Below are positions 45,131-56,970 of a DNA stretch of 64,000 nt, in pieces; within the stretch, counting starts at the first letter, position 1, and each line of letters opens with the position of its first letter. A program made the translations under genes and the position numbers. Location: the NCBI GenBank assembly GCA_025144245.1, contig JALXXC010000007.1, positions 62,001 to 126,000 of the forward strand. Direction: 5' to 3'. Source of the DNA: Corynebacterium sp. p3-SID1145 (lineage in GTDB: Bacteria; Actinomycetota; Actinomycetes; Mycobacteriales; Mycobacteriaceae). The notes under the pieces were generated by a model. The model saw nothing but the letters and a program-made list of their open reading frames with translations, made no database searches and was not told where the DNA came from.

Positions 45131-45163
45131 ACCGGCACCCCCGCGCGATGCGGGATGCCGGTT
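45130..45163 (-). terminator. fadB terminator
   Basis: On the minus strand AACCGGCA pairs with TGCCGGTT around an inner CCCGC/GCGGG stem and is followed by TTTGCG. It starts 15 bp after the fadB stop and separates it from the HNH gene. Confidence 0.75.
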
Positions 45164-45177
45164 CCGTGCCGCACTGA

Positions 45178-47376
45178 CTAGTTATTCAGCGGCTTGCGCG
45201 TGGTCGCCATGGCGACGGCGCGATCGTGGTTCTCCTGGCGCTGCAGCACCTCGGTCGCGGCGTCGACCTGGCGCTGGGCCAGTTCGTCCTCGGTCGCGGT
45301 GCCCTCGCCGGTGAAGACCTTGGCCAGGGCTTCGCCGATGGCCTTGTCCGTCTCGGAACCGTCGGTGTAGGCGAGGGTGTCGCCGGTGAGCGGGAGCTCG
45401 GCGTCAGCGGGTGCGGAGTAACCCTCGGCAAGCTTCTTCACCAGCTCAAGGGCGCCCTCGACGACGTGGTCCGGGGACTGGATGACCTCGTCGTGCTCGC
45501 GCCAGAAGTCGACGTTGACCGCCGGGACAGGCTTGACGTTGAGCAGGACGCCGAACGCCGTCGCGTGCGGGTTCGGTGCGCCGATCTCGACCAGGCGCTC
45601 CAGGAGTCGAACCGGGCCGGACCAGGCCGGGAACAAACCGACGTTGCGCTCCGGGAAGCCCACGCGGGACTCGGCGTGGATCACGGACGCATCGGTGTGC
45701 AGCAGCAGCTCCATGCCGCCGCCGAGCGCCACACCGCGGACAGCACCGACGACCGGGTACGGGGCGACACGGGCGCCGTGCAGACCGTCGATGCCCTGCT
45801 TGATGGTGCGGGCGAGCTCCTCACGGTCGCCCTCCGGGCCGGACAGCTTTGCCAGGGTGCCCAGATCGGCGCCGGCGGAGAAGGCGCGCTCCTCGTCGTT
45901 AGCGATGACCAGGCCCTTGAGGTCCCATTCCGGCGCGTGGGTCCACAGCTCGGTGACGGCATTAGAGTTGGAGTTCATCGGGGTCTTGTAGACGAAGACA
46001 CCGAAACCGGCGTAGTCGCCCTCGGTCAGCTTGTACACCGTGGCGTCGCCGTTGCCGGCGATCTCTTCTGCACCAGCGACCAAGTCAGCCACGCGGATGA
46101 CGCCCTCGCGGTTCGGCAGGTCAGTCAGGTTTCCGTCAGTGCCAAGAACCTTGCCGTCGGCATAGAAGCCGCCGGCCTGCTGGGCAGACTTGAGGAGGGC
46201 CGGGGTGTCGTCGATAAGCGATGCGACGAAGTCGATACCCAGCGAATCCGCGAGCGCGAACGGGCCCTTCTTCCAGCCGTAACCGAGCTGCATCGCGATG
46301 TCGATCTGGTCGACCGTGTCGGCGATCTCCGGGGCGGTATCGCAGCAGTACTTGATGAAGGTCGCGAAAACCTCCTTCGCGTAATCGCCCTCCGGCGTGC
46401 CCGATTCGATGAGCTCCTTCGGGTCCTTGCCGACCTCGAACTTCTCCTTCGGACGGTAGTCCCCCGCCGCGAAGTCGTAGACCTCGTCGCGGCCTCGGTA
46501 GAAACCGGACTCGGCGGTGCGGCCGGTGAAGCCCTTGTCCAGGAGAGTCTTAAACTCGTCGCGCTCGACAATGTTGTAGTCGTGGTACGCGTCGGACTCC
46601 GGCAGGGCCTTCAGAAGCGAACCCCAAATGCCCGGGACGAGCTGGATGCCGACGTAATCGAACAGGCCGAAGATGCCGGTGCGCGGCACGCCGAACGGGC
46701 GGCCAAACGCGACGTCAGCCTGCTCTGGCTTGATGCCGGTGTCGAACGCGGTCTTCGCTCCGACAGCCATCCAGAAATTGCCGATGCGGTTGGCGATGAA
46801 GCCCGGGGTGTCGCGGCAATCCACGACGACCTTGCCCATCTGGCGCTCCAGGACGTGGTGCATCTGCTCCTTGACCTCGGCGGAGGTGTCCGGGCCCTCG
46901 ACGTACTCCACCAGACGCATCACGCGCGGCGGGTTGAAGAAGTGGGTGATGGAGAAGTCGCGCTTGAACTCGTCGGATGCCTCACCCAGGAGGACCTCCA
47001 GCGGGATGGTGGAGGTGTTGGAGGACACCGGAGTGCCCGGTGCGCGGTGCGCGTCGACCTTGGCGAAGGTGTCGCGCTTGACGTCGATGTCCTCGAAGAC
47101 GGCCTCGACAATCCAGTCGACCTCGCCGAGACGGTCCAGGTGGTCCTCCGTGTTGCCCGGAGTGACCAGCTCCGCGTTCTCCGGGCGCTGGAAGCCGTGG
47201 CGCTTCAGCTGGGTGTCGATGCCCTTCTGGGCGCGGCCGTCGCGGTTGTCGCCCTCCTCGAGCGGCAGGTCCAGGAGGTGGACCTTGATGCCCGCGTTGG
47301 CCATGTGCGCGGCGATGCCGGCACCCATGGAGCCGGCGCCGAGAACTGCTGCTGTCGTGATGTCTTTAGCTGCCAT
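45178..47376 (-). CDS. fadB: 3-hydroxyacyl-CoA dehydrogenase/enoyl-CoA hydratase fusion
   Basis: This 732-residue protein has an N-terminal NAD-binding dehydrogenase (GAGSMG at 13-18, then ITHFFNPPRVMRLVE) and a C-terminal crotonase domain from about 430 (ERAFSAGADLGTLAKLSG, GVALGGGMELLLHTDA). The domain order is the reverse of E. coli FadB. It catalyses hydration and NAD-dependent oxidation of enoyl-CoA in beta-oxidation. GGAGG precedes the ATG; the thiolase gene ends 5 bp upstream, so both share a transcript. Confidence 0.92.
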   Translation of the reverse strand: MAAKDITTAAVLGAGSMGAGIAAHMANAGIKVHLLDLPLEEGDNRDGRAQKGIDTQLKRHGFQRPENAELVTPGNTEDHLDRLGEVDWIVEAVFEDIDVKRDTFAKVDAHRAPGTPVSSNTSTIPLEVLLGEASDEFKRDFSITHFFNPPRVMRLVEYVEGPDTSAEVKEQMHHVLERQMGKVVVDCRDTPGFIANRIGNFWMAVGAKTAFDTGIKPEQADVAFGRPFGVPRTGIFGLFDYVGIQLVPGIWGSLLKALPESDAYHDYNIVERDEFKTLLDKGFTGRTAESGFYRGRDEVYDFAAGDYRPKEKFEVGKDPKELIESGTPEGDYAKEVFATFIKYCCDTAPEIADTVDQIDIAMQLGYGWKKGPFALADSLGIDFVASLIDDTPALLKSAQQAGGFYADGKVLGTDGNLTDLPNREGVIRVADLVAGAEEIAGNGDATVYKLTEGDYAGFGVFVYKTPMNSNSNAVTELWTHAPEWDLKGLVIANDEERAFSAGADLGTLAKLSGPEGDREELARTIKQGIDGLHGARVAPYPVVGAVRGVALGGGMELLLHTDASVIHAESRVGFPERNVGLFPAWSGPVRLLERLVEIGAPNPHATAFGVLLNVKPVPAVNVDFWREHDEVIQSPDHVVEGALELVKKLAEGYSAPADAELPLTGDTLAYTDGSETDKAIGEALAKVFTGEGTATEDELAQRQVDAATEVLQRQENHDRAVAMATTRKPLNN

Positions 47377-47381
47377 GTGTT

Positions 47382-48533
47382 TTAAACCTCCAGAATGAGT
47401 GCGATGCCCTGGCCGCCGCCGATGCAGGCGGTGACGAGGCCGTATCCGCCACCGGCGTTCTTCAGCTGGTGGATGAGCTTGGTGGTCAGAATGACGCCGG
47501 TAGCGCCGATCGGGTGGCCGAGCGCGATAGCGCCGCCCTGGATATTGGTCTTGTCATTGTCGAAGCCGAGTTGGTCCGCGACAGCGATGCACTGTGCGGC
47601 GAACGCCTCGTTGGACTCGATGAGTTTGATGTCCTCGATCTTCAGGCCGGCCTTGTCCAGCGCCTTCGGCACAGCGGCGACGGGGCCGAGCCCCATGGTG
47701 GCCGGGTCACAGCCAGCGACACCCCAGGAGACGATCTTGGCCAGCGGTTCCAGGCCGAATTCCTTCAGGCCGGACTCGGTGGTCATGACGGTGGCGGCAG
47801 CGGCATCGTTGATGCCGGAGGAGTTTCCGGCGGTGACGGTGCCGTCCTTCTTGAAGGTCGGACGCAGGCCGCCGAGCTTCTCCAGGGTGGTCTGGCGCGG
47901 GTGCTCGTCGGTGGTGAAGTCGCCGACCGGGACGATCTGCTCGTCGAATTCGCCGTTCGCGATCGCGGCGGCCGCACGCTCCTGAGACTGCAGAGCGTAC
48001 TCGTCCTGGCGCTCGCGGGAGATGTCGTACTTCGCGGCGATGTTCTCGGCGGTGACGCCCATGCCGCCGTTGCCCATCGGGTCGGTCAGCGCGCCGGTGA
48101 GCCAGTCGATGAGGCGGCCGTCGCCCATCTTGCGGCCCTGGCGCATGCCCTCGACGGAGTACGGTGCCTGGGACATGACCTCAACGCCGCCGGCGAGGGA
48201 CAGCTTGGCATCGCCGGTGATCAGCTGCTGCGCCGCGGAAACAATGGCCTGGACGCCGGAGCCGCAGAGGCGGTTCACACCGTAAGCGTGGGAGCTCTTC
48301 GGCAACCCAGCCTCGAGGGCGACTGCGCGGGAGGTGTAGTTGTCGCGCGGGATCGTGGTGACCACGTTGGCCCACACGGAGGAGTCGAATTTCTCGGCGG
48401 GGACGCCGGAGGCTTCGATCACGGCCTTAGCAACGTGAGTGCCGAGGTCGATGGTGGCCATACGCGACAGCGAACCGCCGAACGTGCCGACGGGCGAGCG
48501 CTTGGCCTGGGTGATGTAGATAGGCTCAGACAT
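47382..48533 (-). CDS. fadA: Acetyl-CoA acyltransferase (thiolase)
   Basis: This 383-residue protein has nucleophile Cys90 in NRLCGSGVQAI, HPIGATG and the final CIGGGQG. It cleaves 3-ketoacyl-CoA to acetyl-CoA and a shortened acyl-CoA, or runs in reverse. It is the first gene of the fadA-fadB unit; GAAGGAGA precedes the ATG. A TATAAT -10 box and a TGTG-N8-CACA palindrome lie upstream. Confidence 0.93.
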   Translation of the reverse strand: MSEPIYITQAKRSPVGTFGGSLSRMATIDLGTHVAKAVIEASGVPAEKFDSSVWANVVTTIPRDNYTSRAVALEAGLPKSSHAYGVNRLCGSGVQAIVSAAQQLITGDAKLSLAGGVEVMSQAPYSVEGMRQGRKMGDGRLIDWLTGALTDPMGNGGMGVTAENIAAKYDISRERQDEYALQSQERAAAAIANGEFDEQIVPVGDFTTDEHPRQTTLEKLGGLRPTFKKDGTVTAGNSSGINDAAAATVMTTESGLKEFGLEPLAKIVSWGVAGCDPATMGLGPVAAVPKALDKAGLKIEDIKLIESNEAFAAQCIAVADQLGFDNDKTNIQGGAIALGHPIGATGVILTTKLIHQLKNAGGGYGLVTACIGGGQGIALILEV

Positions 48534-48550
48534 GGATCTCCTTCAAAGAT

Positions 48551-48580
48551 TGTGCTGGATTACACATCTCCACAATTATA
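48551..48580 (-). promoter_or_regulatory. fadA promoter with a downstream palindrome
   Basis: TATAAT (48575-48580 on the minus strand) is a perfect -10 box. TGTGTAATCCAGCACA (48551-48566), a TGTG-N8-CACA palindrome, lies just downstream of the start point, where a bound CRP/GlxR- or TetR-type protein would repress. The regulator is unknown. Confidence 0.5.
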
Positions 48581-48682
48581 GGAAAGATCACACTCGAGTT
48601 TCGAGCCCCGATCACTTTTTTCGTTCGGGGTAGCCCCGCTCACATGTTCGCGGAGCTTATCGACGGTCGCCCCTCGAGCCCG

Positions 48683-49141
48683 CTACCCCTCGTCGGCGGT
48701 GCCGAGGTGCTGCGTGGTGAGCAGGCCGCGGCGCTGGCGCTCCAAGATGTCGGCCCGCATTTTCACGATGAGGAACCAGACGATTCCGAACATGATTCCC
48801 ACGGCGCCGACGGACCAGTGGATGAAGAAACCGATGACGATCAGGGGGACCTGCAGCGCCACGTCAATCCACAGCGCGCCGGGGCGGCGCTGCAGGAAAG
48901 CGGCGATGAAGTGCGCGAAACCCATGACGGTGATGAAGACCCAGTTGAAGGTGGTCCACATTTCGCCTTCGTTGATCTTGAGGATCACGGTCAGGCACAG
49001 CCAGATAGTGATCGCTTCCATCACCAGCGTTCCGGACAGCACGCCACTCAGCCCCTTGATTGGGTCTTTGACGGGCGCGGAGCCGGGGCCGAGCGGGCCG
49101 TATTCGACTTCCTGGTGCGAGCGCGGGGTGCGGCGGGACAT
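48683..49141 (-). CDS. DUF4233 membrane protein
   Basis: This 152-residue protein has four membrane helices (about 34-52, 62-80, 88-103, 108-125) and an N-terminal soluble stretch. It fits DUF4233, found directly after folC in mycobacteria and corynebacteria. Its ATG overlaps the folC stop by 1 bp, so it is in the valS-folC transcript. Function unknown. Confidence 0.82.
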   Translation of the reverse strand: MSRRTPRSHQEVEYGPLGPGSAPVKDPIKGLSGVLSGTLVMEAITIWLCLTVILKINEGEMWTTFNWVFITVMGFAHFIAAFLQRRPGALWIDVALQVPLIVIGFFIHWSVGAVGIMFGIVWFLIVKMRADILERQRRGLLTTQHLGTADEG

Positions 49142-50634
49142 TATTCGGGGTCCTTTCCAAACAAGGCGCGGGCCTCGCCGGCGGTGACGACGGAGCCGGT
49201 GATGAGCACACCGGATCCGGACTGCATTCCGACGGCCTCGAGGGCCTCTTCGGCGAGTTCGACAGCCAGCGAGTAGGCCGACGGGAGGTGCTCTTCGACG
49301 TGGACGCGCTCTTCGCCGAAGATGTCGCGGGCGGTCTCGGCGAGCTCGTACGCGTCGGCGGCGCGCGGCGAGGAGTTTTGCGTGACGACGACCTCGCTCA
49401 GTACCGGCTCCAGCGCCTCGAAGACGCCGGCGGCGTCCTTGTCGTCGAGAATGCCCACCACGCCGATGAGGCGGGCGAAGTTGAAGTCGCGCTCGATAGC
49501 GGCTGCGAGCGCACGCGCGCCGTGGGGGTTGTGGGTGGCGTCGACGAACGTGGTCGGCGTGGAGCGGACACGCTCGAGGCGGCCCGGGGAGACAGCGGCG
49601 GCGAACCCGGCGCGGACAGTGTCGGCGTCGAGAGGTTTCTCCGCCCCCGCCCCGAAGAATGCTTCCACAGCGGCAAGCGCGACGGAGGCGTTGCGGGCCT
49701 GGTGCGGACCGGAAAGCGGCAGGAAGATGTTGTCGTAGGTGCCGGAGAGCCCGCGCAGGGTCAGGGTCTGCCCGCCGACGGCGACGCCGGCTTCCTCGAC
49801 ACCGAATTCGCTGTCCAGGCGAGCGACTGCGGTGCCGACAGACACTGTGCGTTCGAGAATGACGCGCATCGCCTCAGGCTCTTGGTCGGCGACGACGGTG
49901 ACCGACTCCGGGCGGCGGATGATGCCGGCCTTCTCCCCCGCGATCTCCGCGATGGTTTCGCCGAGGTAGTCGGTGTGATCGAGGCCGACGGGCATGACGA
50001 CGTCGACGTCGGATTCGACGACATTCGTCGCGTCCCACGTGCCGCCCATGCCCACTTCCACGACCGCGATGTCGACGGGTGCGTCGGCGAAGGCGGCGAG
50101 AGCGATGGCCACGGTGACCTCGAAGTAGGACATCGGGTGGCTGCTTTTCGCGTCGACAAGCTCGATGAAGGGCTTGATCTCTTCGTAGACGCGCACGAAA
50201 TCCGCGGGGTGGATCGGCTCGCCGTCGATGCCGACGCGCTCGGTGATCGACTGCAGGTGCGGGCTCGTCGTGCGCCCGACGCGCGCGCCGAAGGAGCGCA
50301 GCAGCGACTCGATCATGCGCACGGTGGAGGTCTTGCCGTTCGTGCCGGCGACGTGGATCACCTTGTAGGCGCGTTCCGGGTGGCCGAGGAAATCCATGAG
50401 CATCTCGATGCGTTCGAGGCTCGGGTCGATTGTCGTCTCGGGCCAGCGGGCGAGCAGTTCGGCCTCCACGCGGGCGAGGTCGGCGAGGTCGGACTCGCTC
50501 ACGGGGCGCGGAACAGGGACCGCCGCTGCGCCGTCGCCGGACTCGTCGGATTCAGCGGACTCGGCGACGCTCTCGTCTCCCAGGTTGAGCACGAGCCCGT
50601 CCTCGTCCATCCGGATCTCGTATCCGTCCGCCAC
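49141..50634 (-). CDS. folC: Folylpolyglutamate synthase/dihydrofolate synthase
   Basis: This 497-residue Mur-ligase-family protein has the P-loop VAGTNGKTSTVRMIESLL, then GMGGTWDATNVV and DHTDYLG. It adds glutamate to dihydropteroate and folates. An N-terminal extension of about 50 acidic residues precedes the LADLARVEAELLARWPE start seen in relatives, so an internal start is possible. The ATG overlaps the valS stop by 1 bp. Confidence 0.93.
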   Translation of the reverse strand: MADGYEIRMDEDGLVLNLGDESVAESAESDESGDGAAAVPVPRPVSESDLADLARVEAELLARWPETTIDPSLERIEMLMDFLGHPERAYKVIHVAGTNGKTSTVRMIESLLRSFGARVGRTTSPHLQSITERVGIDGEPIHPADFVRVYEEIKPFIELVDAKSSHPMSYFEVTVAIALAAFADAPVDIAVVEVGMGGTWDATNVVESDVDVVMPVGLDHTDYLGETIAEIAGEKAGIIRRPESVTVVADQEPEAMRVILERTVSVGTAVARLDSEFGVEEAGVAVGGQTLTLRGLSGTYDNIFLPLSGPHQARNASVALAAVEAFFGAGAEKPLDADTVRAGFAAAVSPGRLERVRSTPTTFVDATHNPHGARALAAAIERDFNFARLIGVVGILDDKDAAGVFEALEPVLSEVVVTQNSSPRAADAYELAETARDIFGEERVHVEEHLPSAYSLAVELAEEALEAVGMQSGSGVLITGSVVTAGEARALFGKDPE

Positions 50635-53372
50635 TACTTCGCCTCCGGCAGCGCCTCGAGGCGGGCGGTGACGCGCTCGACCTCTTCCTGCGCGATCTTC
50701 TGGCGCTCGCGGATCTTCTCCACGACCTCGGCCGGGGCCTTGGACAGGAAGGACTCATTGCCGAGCTTCTTGCCCGTGGTGTCCAGCTCCTTCTGCGCGG
50801 CGGCGAGCTCCTTTTCCAGGCGCTTGCGCTCGGCCGCGACGTCGACGGTGCCCGAGGTGTCCAGGGCCGCGTCGAGGGTGGTTTCGCTCAGGCGCACCTC
50901 AACGCTTGCCGAGGCCTCGAAATCCTCGCCCGGCACCTCCACCCTGGCGATGGAGCGGATCATCTCTTCCTGTCCCGCGAGGTCCGCGGCGGCGAAATCG
51001 AGGCGCGCCGGCACCTTCTGCGACGGCTTGACGCCCTGGTCGGAGCGGAAACGGCGCAGTTCGGTGATAAGCGCAATGGCATCCTCGATGCGTCGCTGGG
51101 CGGTTGCGTCGACCTCGGCGCCGCCGTTGGTGTCGTCGGCGGTCGGCCACGGGGCGAGGCAGAGGGATTCTTCCCCGGTTAGCGCTTTCCAGAGGACCTC
51201 GGTGACGAACGGCATCGTCGGGTGCAGGAGGCGCAAAACCACGTCGATGACTCGGCCGAGCACGATCTGGGTGGTGCGGCCGCGCGCCGTCTCGCCGTCG
51301 CGCGGGATCTGGGTCTTGGCGATCTCGAGGTACCAGTCGCACAGCTCATCCCACGCGAAGTGGTAGAGCTCCTCGTTGGCTTTAGAGAACTGGTAGTCAT
51401 CGAGAAGCGTATCGACGTGTCCGCGCACTGTTTCGAGCCTGTCCAAAATCCAGCGGTCTGCGTCGGTGAGTTCCTCGCGCGCTGGCAGCTGACCGACGGC
51501 CGCGCCGTTCATCAGGGCGAATTTGGTGGCGTTGTAGAGCTTGGTGGCGAAATTGCGGGCGGCCGCCGCGTTGTCGTCGCCGATCGGCAGGTCGATGCCC
51601 GGGTTCGAGCCGCGGGCCAGGGCGAAGCGGAGGGCGTCCGCACCGTAGTCGCGCACCCAGTCCATCGGGTCGATGCCGTTGCCCAGCGACTTAGACATCT
51701 TCCGCCCCTTCTCGTCGCGGACGAGGCCGTGGAGGAAGATGTTATCGAACGGAATCTGGGGGCGCCCGTCGGTCCCGGCCCCGAGGATCTCCGGGGTCTG
51801 GGTGCCGGCGAAGGTGCCGAACATCATCATGCGGGCAACCCAGAAGAACAGAATGTCGTAGGCAGTGACCAGCACCGACGTCGGGTAGAACTTCTCCAGC
51901 TCCGGAGTGCTGTCCGGCCAGCCCATAGTGGAGAACGGCCACAGGGCAGACGAGAACCAGGTGTCCAGGACATCCGGGTCCTGCTCGTAGCCCTCCGGCG
52001 CTTCCTCGTCGGGGCCGAGGCAGATGATGTCGCGGTTACCGTCGGCATCCTCCGGGCCGTACCAGATCGGGATGCGGTGCCCCCACCACAGCTGGCGCGA
52101 GATCGTCCAGTCGTGCATGTTGTCCACCCAGTCGAAGTAGCGCTTCTCCAGGGATTCCGGGTGAATGACGGTGTCGCCCTCGCGGACAGCCTCACCTGAC
52201 ATGCGCGCGAGCTCGGAGACCTTCACAAACCACTGCAGCGACAGGCGCGGCTCGATCGGCTCGCCGGTGCGCTCGGAGTGGCCGACGGAGTGGACGTATG
52301 GCCGGACTTCCTTGACGATGCGGCCCTGCTCCGCCAACGCCTCGCGCACCTTCACGCGGGCTTCCTCGCGAGTCAAGCCGTCGAATTCGGTACCGGTATC
52401 GGCGATCCGGCCTGTTTTGTCCATGATGATCGGCATGTCCAGGTTGTGGCGCAGGCCCATCTCGTAGTCGTTCGGGTCATGGGCCGGGGTGATCTTCACC
52501 GCGCCGGTGCCCAGCTCCCGGTCAACGTAGTCGTCGGCGATGACCTTCAGCTTCAGGTCGTCACGGAACGGGTGGTCGAATTCGGCGCCGATCAGGTGCT
52601 GGTAGCGCTCGTCGTCGGGGTGGACGGCGATGGCCACATCGCCGAGCATCGTTTCCACGCGGGTGGTGGCGACGACCAGGTGGGGTTCATCGTCGTTGAG
52701 CGAGCCGTAGCGGATGGAGACGAACTCTCCCTCGACGTCCTTGTACACGACCTCGATATCGGACACGGCGGTCTCGAGCACCGGCGACCAGTTGACCAGG
52801 CGGTAATCCTGGTAGATCATGCCAGCGTCGAAAAGCTGCTTGAAAATGGTCACGACGGCGCGGTTCAGCCCCTCGTCGAGCGTGAAGCGCTCGCGGGACC
52901 AGTCAACGGAATCGCCGATCGCGCGCATCTGCGACGTGATCGTGCCGCCGTACTTCTCTTTCCACTCCCACACGCGGGAGATGAACTCCTCGCGGCCGTA
53001 GTCGTAGCGGTCCTTGCCCTCGGTCTCCTTCAGCATCGCCTCGACCTTCGTCTGGGTGGCGATGCCGGCGTGGTCCATGCCCGGCAACCACAGGACCTCG
53101 TAGCCCTGCATGCGCTTGCGGCGGACCAGCGAATCCATCAGCGTGTGGTCGAGCGCGTGCCCCATGTGCAGCTGGCCGGTCACGTTCGGCGGCGGCAACA
53201 CGATCGAATAGGCGGGCTTGCCCGATGACGGGTCGGCCGTGAAATACCCCTTGGCCACCCAATCTTCGTAGATGCCCTGCTCGTGGTCCTGAGGCTCCCA
53301 GCTCTTCGGCAAGGCATCCGCCCGGCTAACACCGATGAGCTGCTCGTTGTACTTCCCGCTAGATTCAGTCAC
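50634..53372 (-). CDS. valS: Valyl-tRNA synthetase
   Basis: From the GTG at 53372 it is 912 residues. It has the HIGH-type [15 protein letters not shown], the KMSKS loop [11 protein letters not shown], the [11 protein letters not shown] segment, and a C-terminal coiled coil ([18 protein letters not shown]) typical of ValS. It charges tRNA-Val and edits threonine. The frame is open 111 bp further but runs into the mdh end and encodes an unlikely Arg/Ser-rich leader. Confidence 0.96.
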   Translation of the reverse strand: MTESSGKYNEQLIGVSRADALPKSWEPQDHEQGIYEDWVAKGYFTADPSSGKPAYSIVLPPPNVTGQLHMGHALDHTLMDSLVRRKRMQGYEVLWLPGMDHAGIATQTKVEAMLKETEGKDRYDYGREEFISRVWEWKEKYGGTITSQMRAIGDSVDWSRERFTLDEGLNRAVVTIFKQLFDAGMIYQDYRLVNWSPVLETAVSDIEVVYKDVEGEFVSIRYGSLNDDEPHLVVATTRVETMLGDVAIAVHPDDERYQHLIGAEFDHPFRDDLKLKVIADDYVDRELGTGAVKITPAHDPNDYEMGLRHNLDMPIIMDKTGRIADTGTEFDGLTREEARVKVREALAEQGRIVKEVRPYVHSVGHSERTGEPIEPRLSLQWFVKVSELARMSGEAVREGDTVIHPESLEKRYFDWVDNMHDWTISRQLWWGHRIPIWYGPEDADGNRDIICLGPDEEAPEGYEQDPDVLDTWFSSALWPFSTMGWPDSTPELEKFYPTSVLVTAYDILFFWVARMMMFGTFAGTQTPEILGAGTDGRPQIPFDNIFLHGLVRDEKGRKMSKSLGNGIDPMDWVRDYGADALRFALARGSNPGIDLPIGDDNAAAARNFATKLYNATKFALMNGAAVGQLPAREELTDADRWILDRLETVRGHVDTLLDDYQFSKANEELYHFAWDELCDWYLEIAKTQIPRDGETARGRTTQIVLGRVIDVVLRLLHPTMPFVTEVLWKALTGEESLCLAPWPTADDTNGGAEVDATAQRRIEDAIALITELRRFRSDQGVKPSQKVPARLDFAAADLAGQEEMIRSIARVEVPGEDFEASASVEVRLSETTLDAALDTSGTVDVAAERKRLEKELAAAQKELDTTGKKLGNESFLSKAPAEVVEKIRERQKIAQEEVERVTARLEALPEAK

Positions 53373-53415
53373 GGTAAGACAGTGTAGCTGCCGCTTCCCC
53401 GCGGGCTCCGAGGTG

Positions 53416-54504
<1,089 letters not shown>

Positions 54505-54644
54505 CTAGGCAATTTCCACATCTTGCGCCCACTTTCTTCCGTTCATTCGGCGCGAGCTACCCCGTTTGGGCACGATGATAGGGAGAAGGCGGGGCGTCCG
54601 CGCCCCTCCCTGAACTCTTTTTGCGAGCTTTCAAAGGAGACGCT

Positions 54645-55460
54645 GTGACGGAGTCCCCGCAACCCGGCCCCCTGTCCGGCGGCGAGCCGGCCGACAAGGC
54701 CGATTCCGCCACCCTGGACCGCGCCGTGGACATTGCGCTGACCCATTTCGCGCGCGAGGGTTACGCCGCGACCAAGCTCGAGACGATTGCCCGCGAGGCG
54801 GGCATGTCCAAGCGCATGCTGCATTACCACTTCGGCGACAAACGCGGTCTGTACCACCGGGCGCTCACCCGCGCGGCGTGGAGTTTCTCCCCGCTCCAGG
54901 AATTCCTGGACCGGTCCTACGCCGTTCCCGTCGAGGGCATCCGCCGCTTTGTGGACGTGCTGTACAACCGCATGATCCAGCACCCGGATTCCATCCGCCT
55001 GTTACTTCGAGAGAACCTCGATCCGGTGCTCACACCGGAGGAGATCAACGCGGCGCGCAACGATTCGGAGGTGCTCCTGCAGATCGAGCGTCTCCTGCTC
55101 ATGGGGCAGGACGCCGGCGCGTTCCGCCCGGGTGTTTCCGCGACCGATGTGGTCGTCCTCATCGCGTCGCTGACGTTCTTCCGCGTGGGCAACCACGCGG
55201 CAGTGGAAGAATTCGGCTCGATCAACCTGCTCAGCCCCGCGAACACTGAGGGCATGCGTCGCCTCACCATCGACGCGGTGCTGACGTTCCTGACGTCGAA
55301 TATCCCGAACTCGGGCTACGAGTCCTACCTGTCTTACCCCACGCCTCAGATAACCGAACAGCAAGACGAGGAGGAGTCCAGCGAGGGCGACTACATCGCC
55401 GACACGCTTATCGACGACATCTACGACCCCAACTACACCGCCACACCTTCAGGGGAATAA
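54645..55460 (+). CDS. TetR-family regulator
   Basis: This 271-residue protein has a GTG start (MTESPQPGPLSGG) 6 nt after AAAGGAGA. The helix-turn-helix is FAREGYAATKLETIAREAGMSKRMLHYHFGDKRGLYHRAL, followed by a ligand domain and an acidic C-terminal tail (QQDEEESSEGDYIADTLIDDIYD), longer than usual. It is divergent from mdh across 236 bp, so mdh is a possible target. One overrepresented 11-mer lies in the tail (55406-55416). Confidence 0.87.
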   Translation: MTESPQPGPLSGGEPADKADSATLDRAVDIALTHFAREGYAATKLETIAREAGMSKRMLHYHFGDKRGLYHRALTRAAWSFSPLQEFLDRSYAVPVEGIRRFVDVLYNRMIQHPDSIRLLLRENLDPVLTPEEINAARNDSEVLLQIERLLLMGQDAGAFRPGVSATDVVVLIASLTFFRVGNHAAVEEFGSINLLSPANTEGMRRLTIDAVLTFLTSNIPNSGYESYLSYPTPQITEQQDEEESSEGDYIADTLIDDIYDPNYTATPSGE

Positions 55461-55494
55461 GCGAGGACGGTCTGCGCCCCGGTTTTTCAGCCGG

Positions 55495-56766
55495 CTACGC
55501 GGACTTCTTGGTCTTGCGCAGGACGTACTCCGGTTCGCCCGCGCCGTTGATGACATCGGCGTCGACGACGACTTCCTCCACATCCTCGCGGTCGGGCAGG
55601 TCGTACATGATGGGGACGAGGGTGTCCTCCATGATCGCGCGCAGGCCACGGGCACCGGTGCCACGGTCGGCGGCCTTCTTGGCCACGGCGGAGAGGGCAC
55701 CATCGGTGAAGCGCAGCTCCGCACCGTCCATGGAGAACAGACGCTGGTACTGCTTCACCAGCGAGTTCTTCGGCTCGGTGAGCACCCGCACGAGGGATTT
55801 TTCGTCGAGGTTCTCCACCGCGGCCACGATGGGAAGGCGGCCGATGAACTCGGGAATGAGGCCGAATTTGACCAAGTCCTCCGGCTGCACCTGGGCGAGC
55901 ATATTCTGTTCCTCGCGTTCGGCGGCGCTGTCGATCTCCGCGCCGAAGCCGATGCCCTTCTTACCCACGCGCTCCGCGATGACCTTGTCCAGCCCTGCGA
56001 ACGCACCCGCGACCACGAACAGGATGTTGGTGGTGTCCACCTGGATGAATTCCTGGTTCGGGTGCTTGCGGCCGCCCTGCGGCGGGACAGAGGCCACCGT
56101 GCCCTCGAGAATTTTCAGCAGCGCCTGCTGCACGCCTTCACCGGAGACATCGCGGGTGATCGACGGATTCTCCGACTTCCGGGAGATCTTGTCCACCTCG
56201 TCGACGTAAATGATGCCGTGCTGCGCCCGGTCCACATCGAAATCCGCGGCCTGGAGCAGCTTGAGCAGAATGTTCTCCACATCCTCGCCCACGTAGCCGG
56301 CTTCAGTCAGGCTCGTGGCATCCGCGATGGCGAACGGCACGTTGAGCATCCGAGCCAACGTCTGCGCCAAGTAGGTCTTGCCGGAGCCGGTGGGGCCGAG
56401 CAGCAGGATGTTGGACTTGGCGATCTCGACGTCCTCGTCCTTCTTCCGCAGCCCGTCCTTTTCGGTGCGCACGCGCTTGTAGTGGTTGTAGACCGCCACG
56501 GCCAAAGTGCGCTTAGCCTGATCCTGGCCGATCACGTACTGGTCGAGGAAAGCCGTGATCTCCGACGGGCGCGGCAGCTTGCCGTCGTCCCCGTTGTCCT
56601 GGGACTGGGAACCCGCCAGCTCTTCCTCGATGATCTCGTTGCACAGCTCGATACACTCGTCGCAGATGTACACACCGCCGCCGGCGATGAGCTTGCGCAC
56701 TTGCTTCTGGCTCTTGCCGCAAAAAGAGCACTTCAACAGGTCCGAGCTGTCTTGTGTCACTGCCAT
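55495..56766 (-). CDS. clpX: ATP-dependent Clp protease ATP-binding subunit ClpX
   Basis: From [10 protein letters not shown] it is 423 residues. It has the zinc-binding domain with Cys13, 16, 35 and 38, Walker [25 protein letters not shown], Walker [11 protein letters not shown], and sensor regions typical of ClpX. It unfolds tagged substrates for ClpP1/ClpP2, encoded 2-3 kb away. An in-frame ATG 54 bp earlier is less likely. It converges on the TetR gene. Confidence 0.97.
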   Translation of the reverse strand: MAVTQDSSDLLKCSFCGKSQKQVRKLIAGGGVYICDECIELCNEIIEEELAGSQSQDNGDDGKLPRPSEITAFLDQYVIGQDQAKRTLAVAVYNHYKRVRTEKDGLRKKDEDVEIAKSNILLLGPTGSGKTYLAQTLARMLNVPFAIADATSLTEAGYVGEDVENILLKLLQAADFDVDRAQHGIIYVDEVDKISRKSENPSITRDVSGEGVQQALLKILEGTVASVPPQGGRKHPNQEFIQVDTTNILFVVAGAFAGLDKVIAERVGKKGIGFGAEIDSAAEREEQNMLAQVQPEDLVKFGLIPEFIGRLPIVAAVENLDEKSLVRVLTEPKNSLVKQYQRLFSMDGAELRFTDGALSAVAKKAADRGTGARGLRAIMEDTLVPIMYDLPDREDVEEVVVDADVINGAGEPEYVLRKTKKSA

Positions 56767-56970
56767 GTGGTGTTCTACTTCTCGCTTTAACTCGTCTAAT
56801 TCGTCCGTGTTAGACCCCAACGCTACCCCGTGGGGTGAACATTCCGGATACTGCCGGTACAGCGGCCACTGCCCTGATTATTCCCCCACTATCTCAGATG
56901 GCTGCGCCCGACCGCGGGAAGCATCGCCGGGTGCCTGCACACCGTCGAATTTTTGGGGACAATGAGAGGC

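Noticed and set aside
45226..47385. A 719-codon plus-strand open frame opposite fadB
   Set aside because: Antisense shadow of a well-supported enzyme; low-complexity product, no initiation signals.
49288..51366. A 692-codon plus-strand open frame opposite folC and valS
   Set aside because: Antisense of two essential genes; crosses their junction and encodes an Arg/Asp/Gly-rich product.
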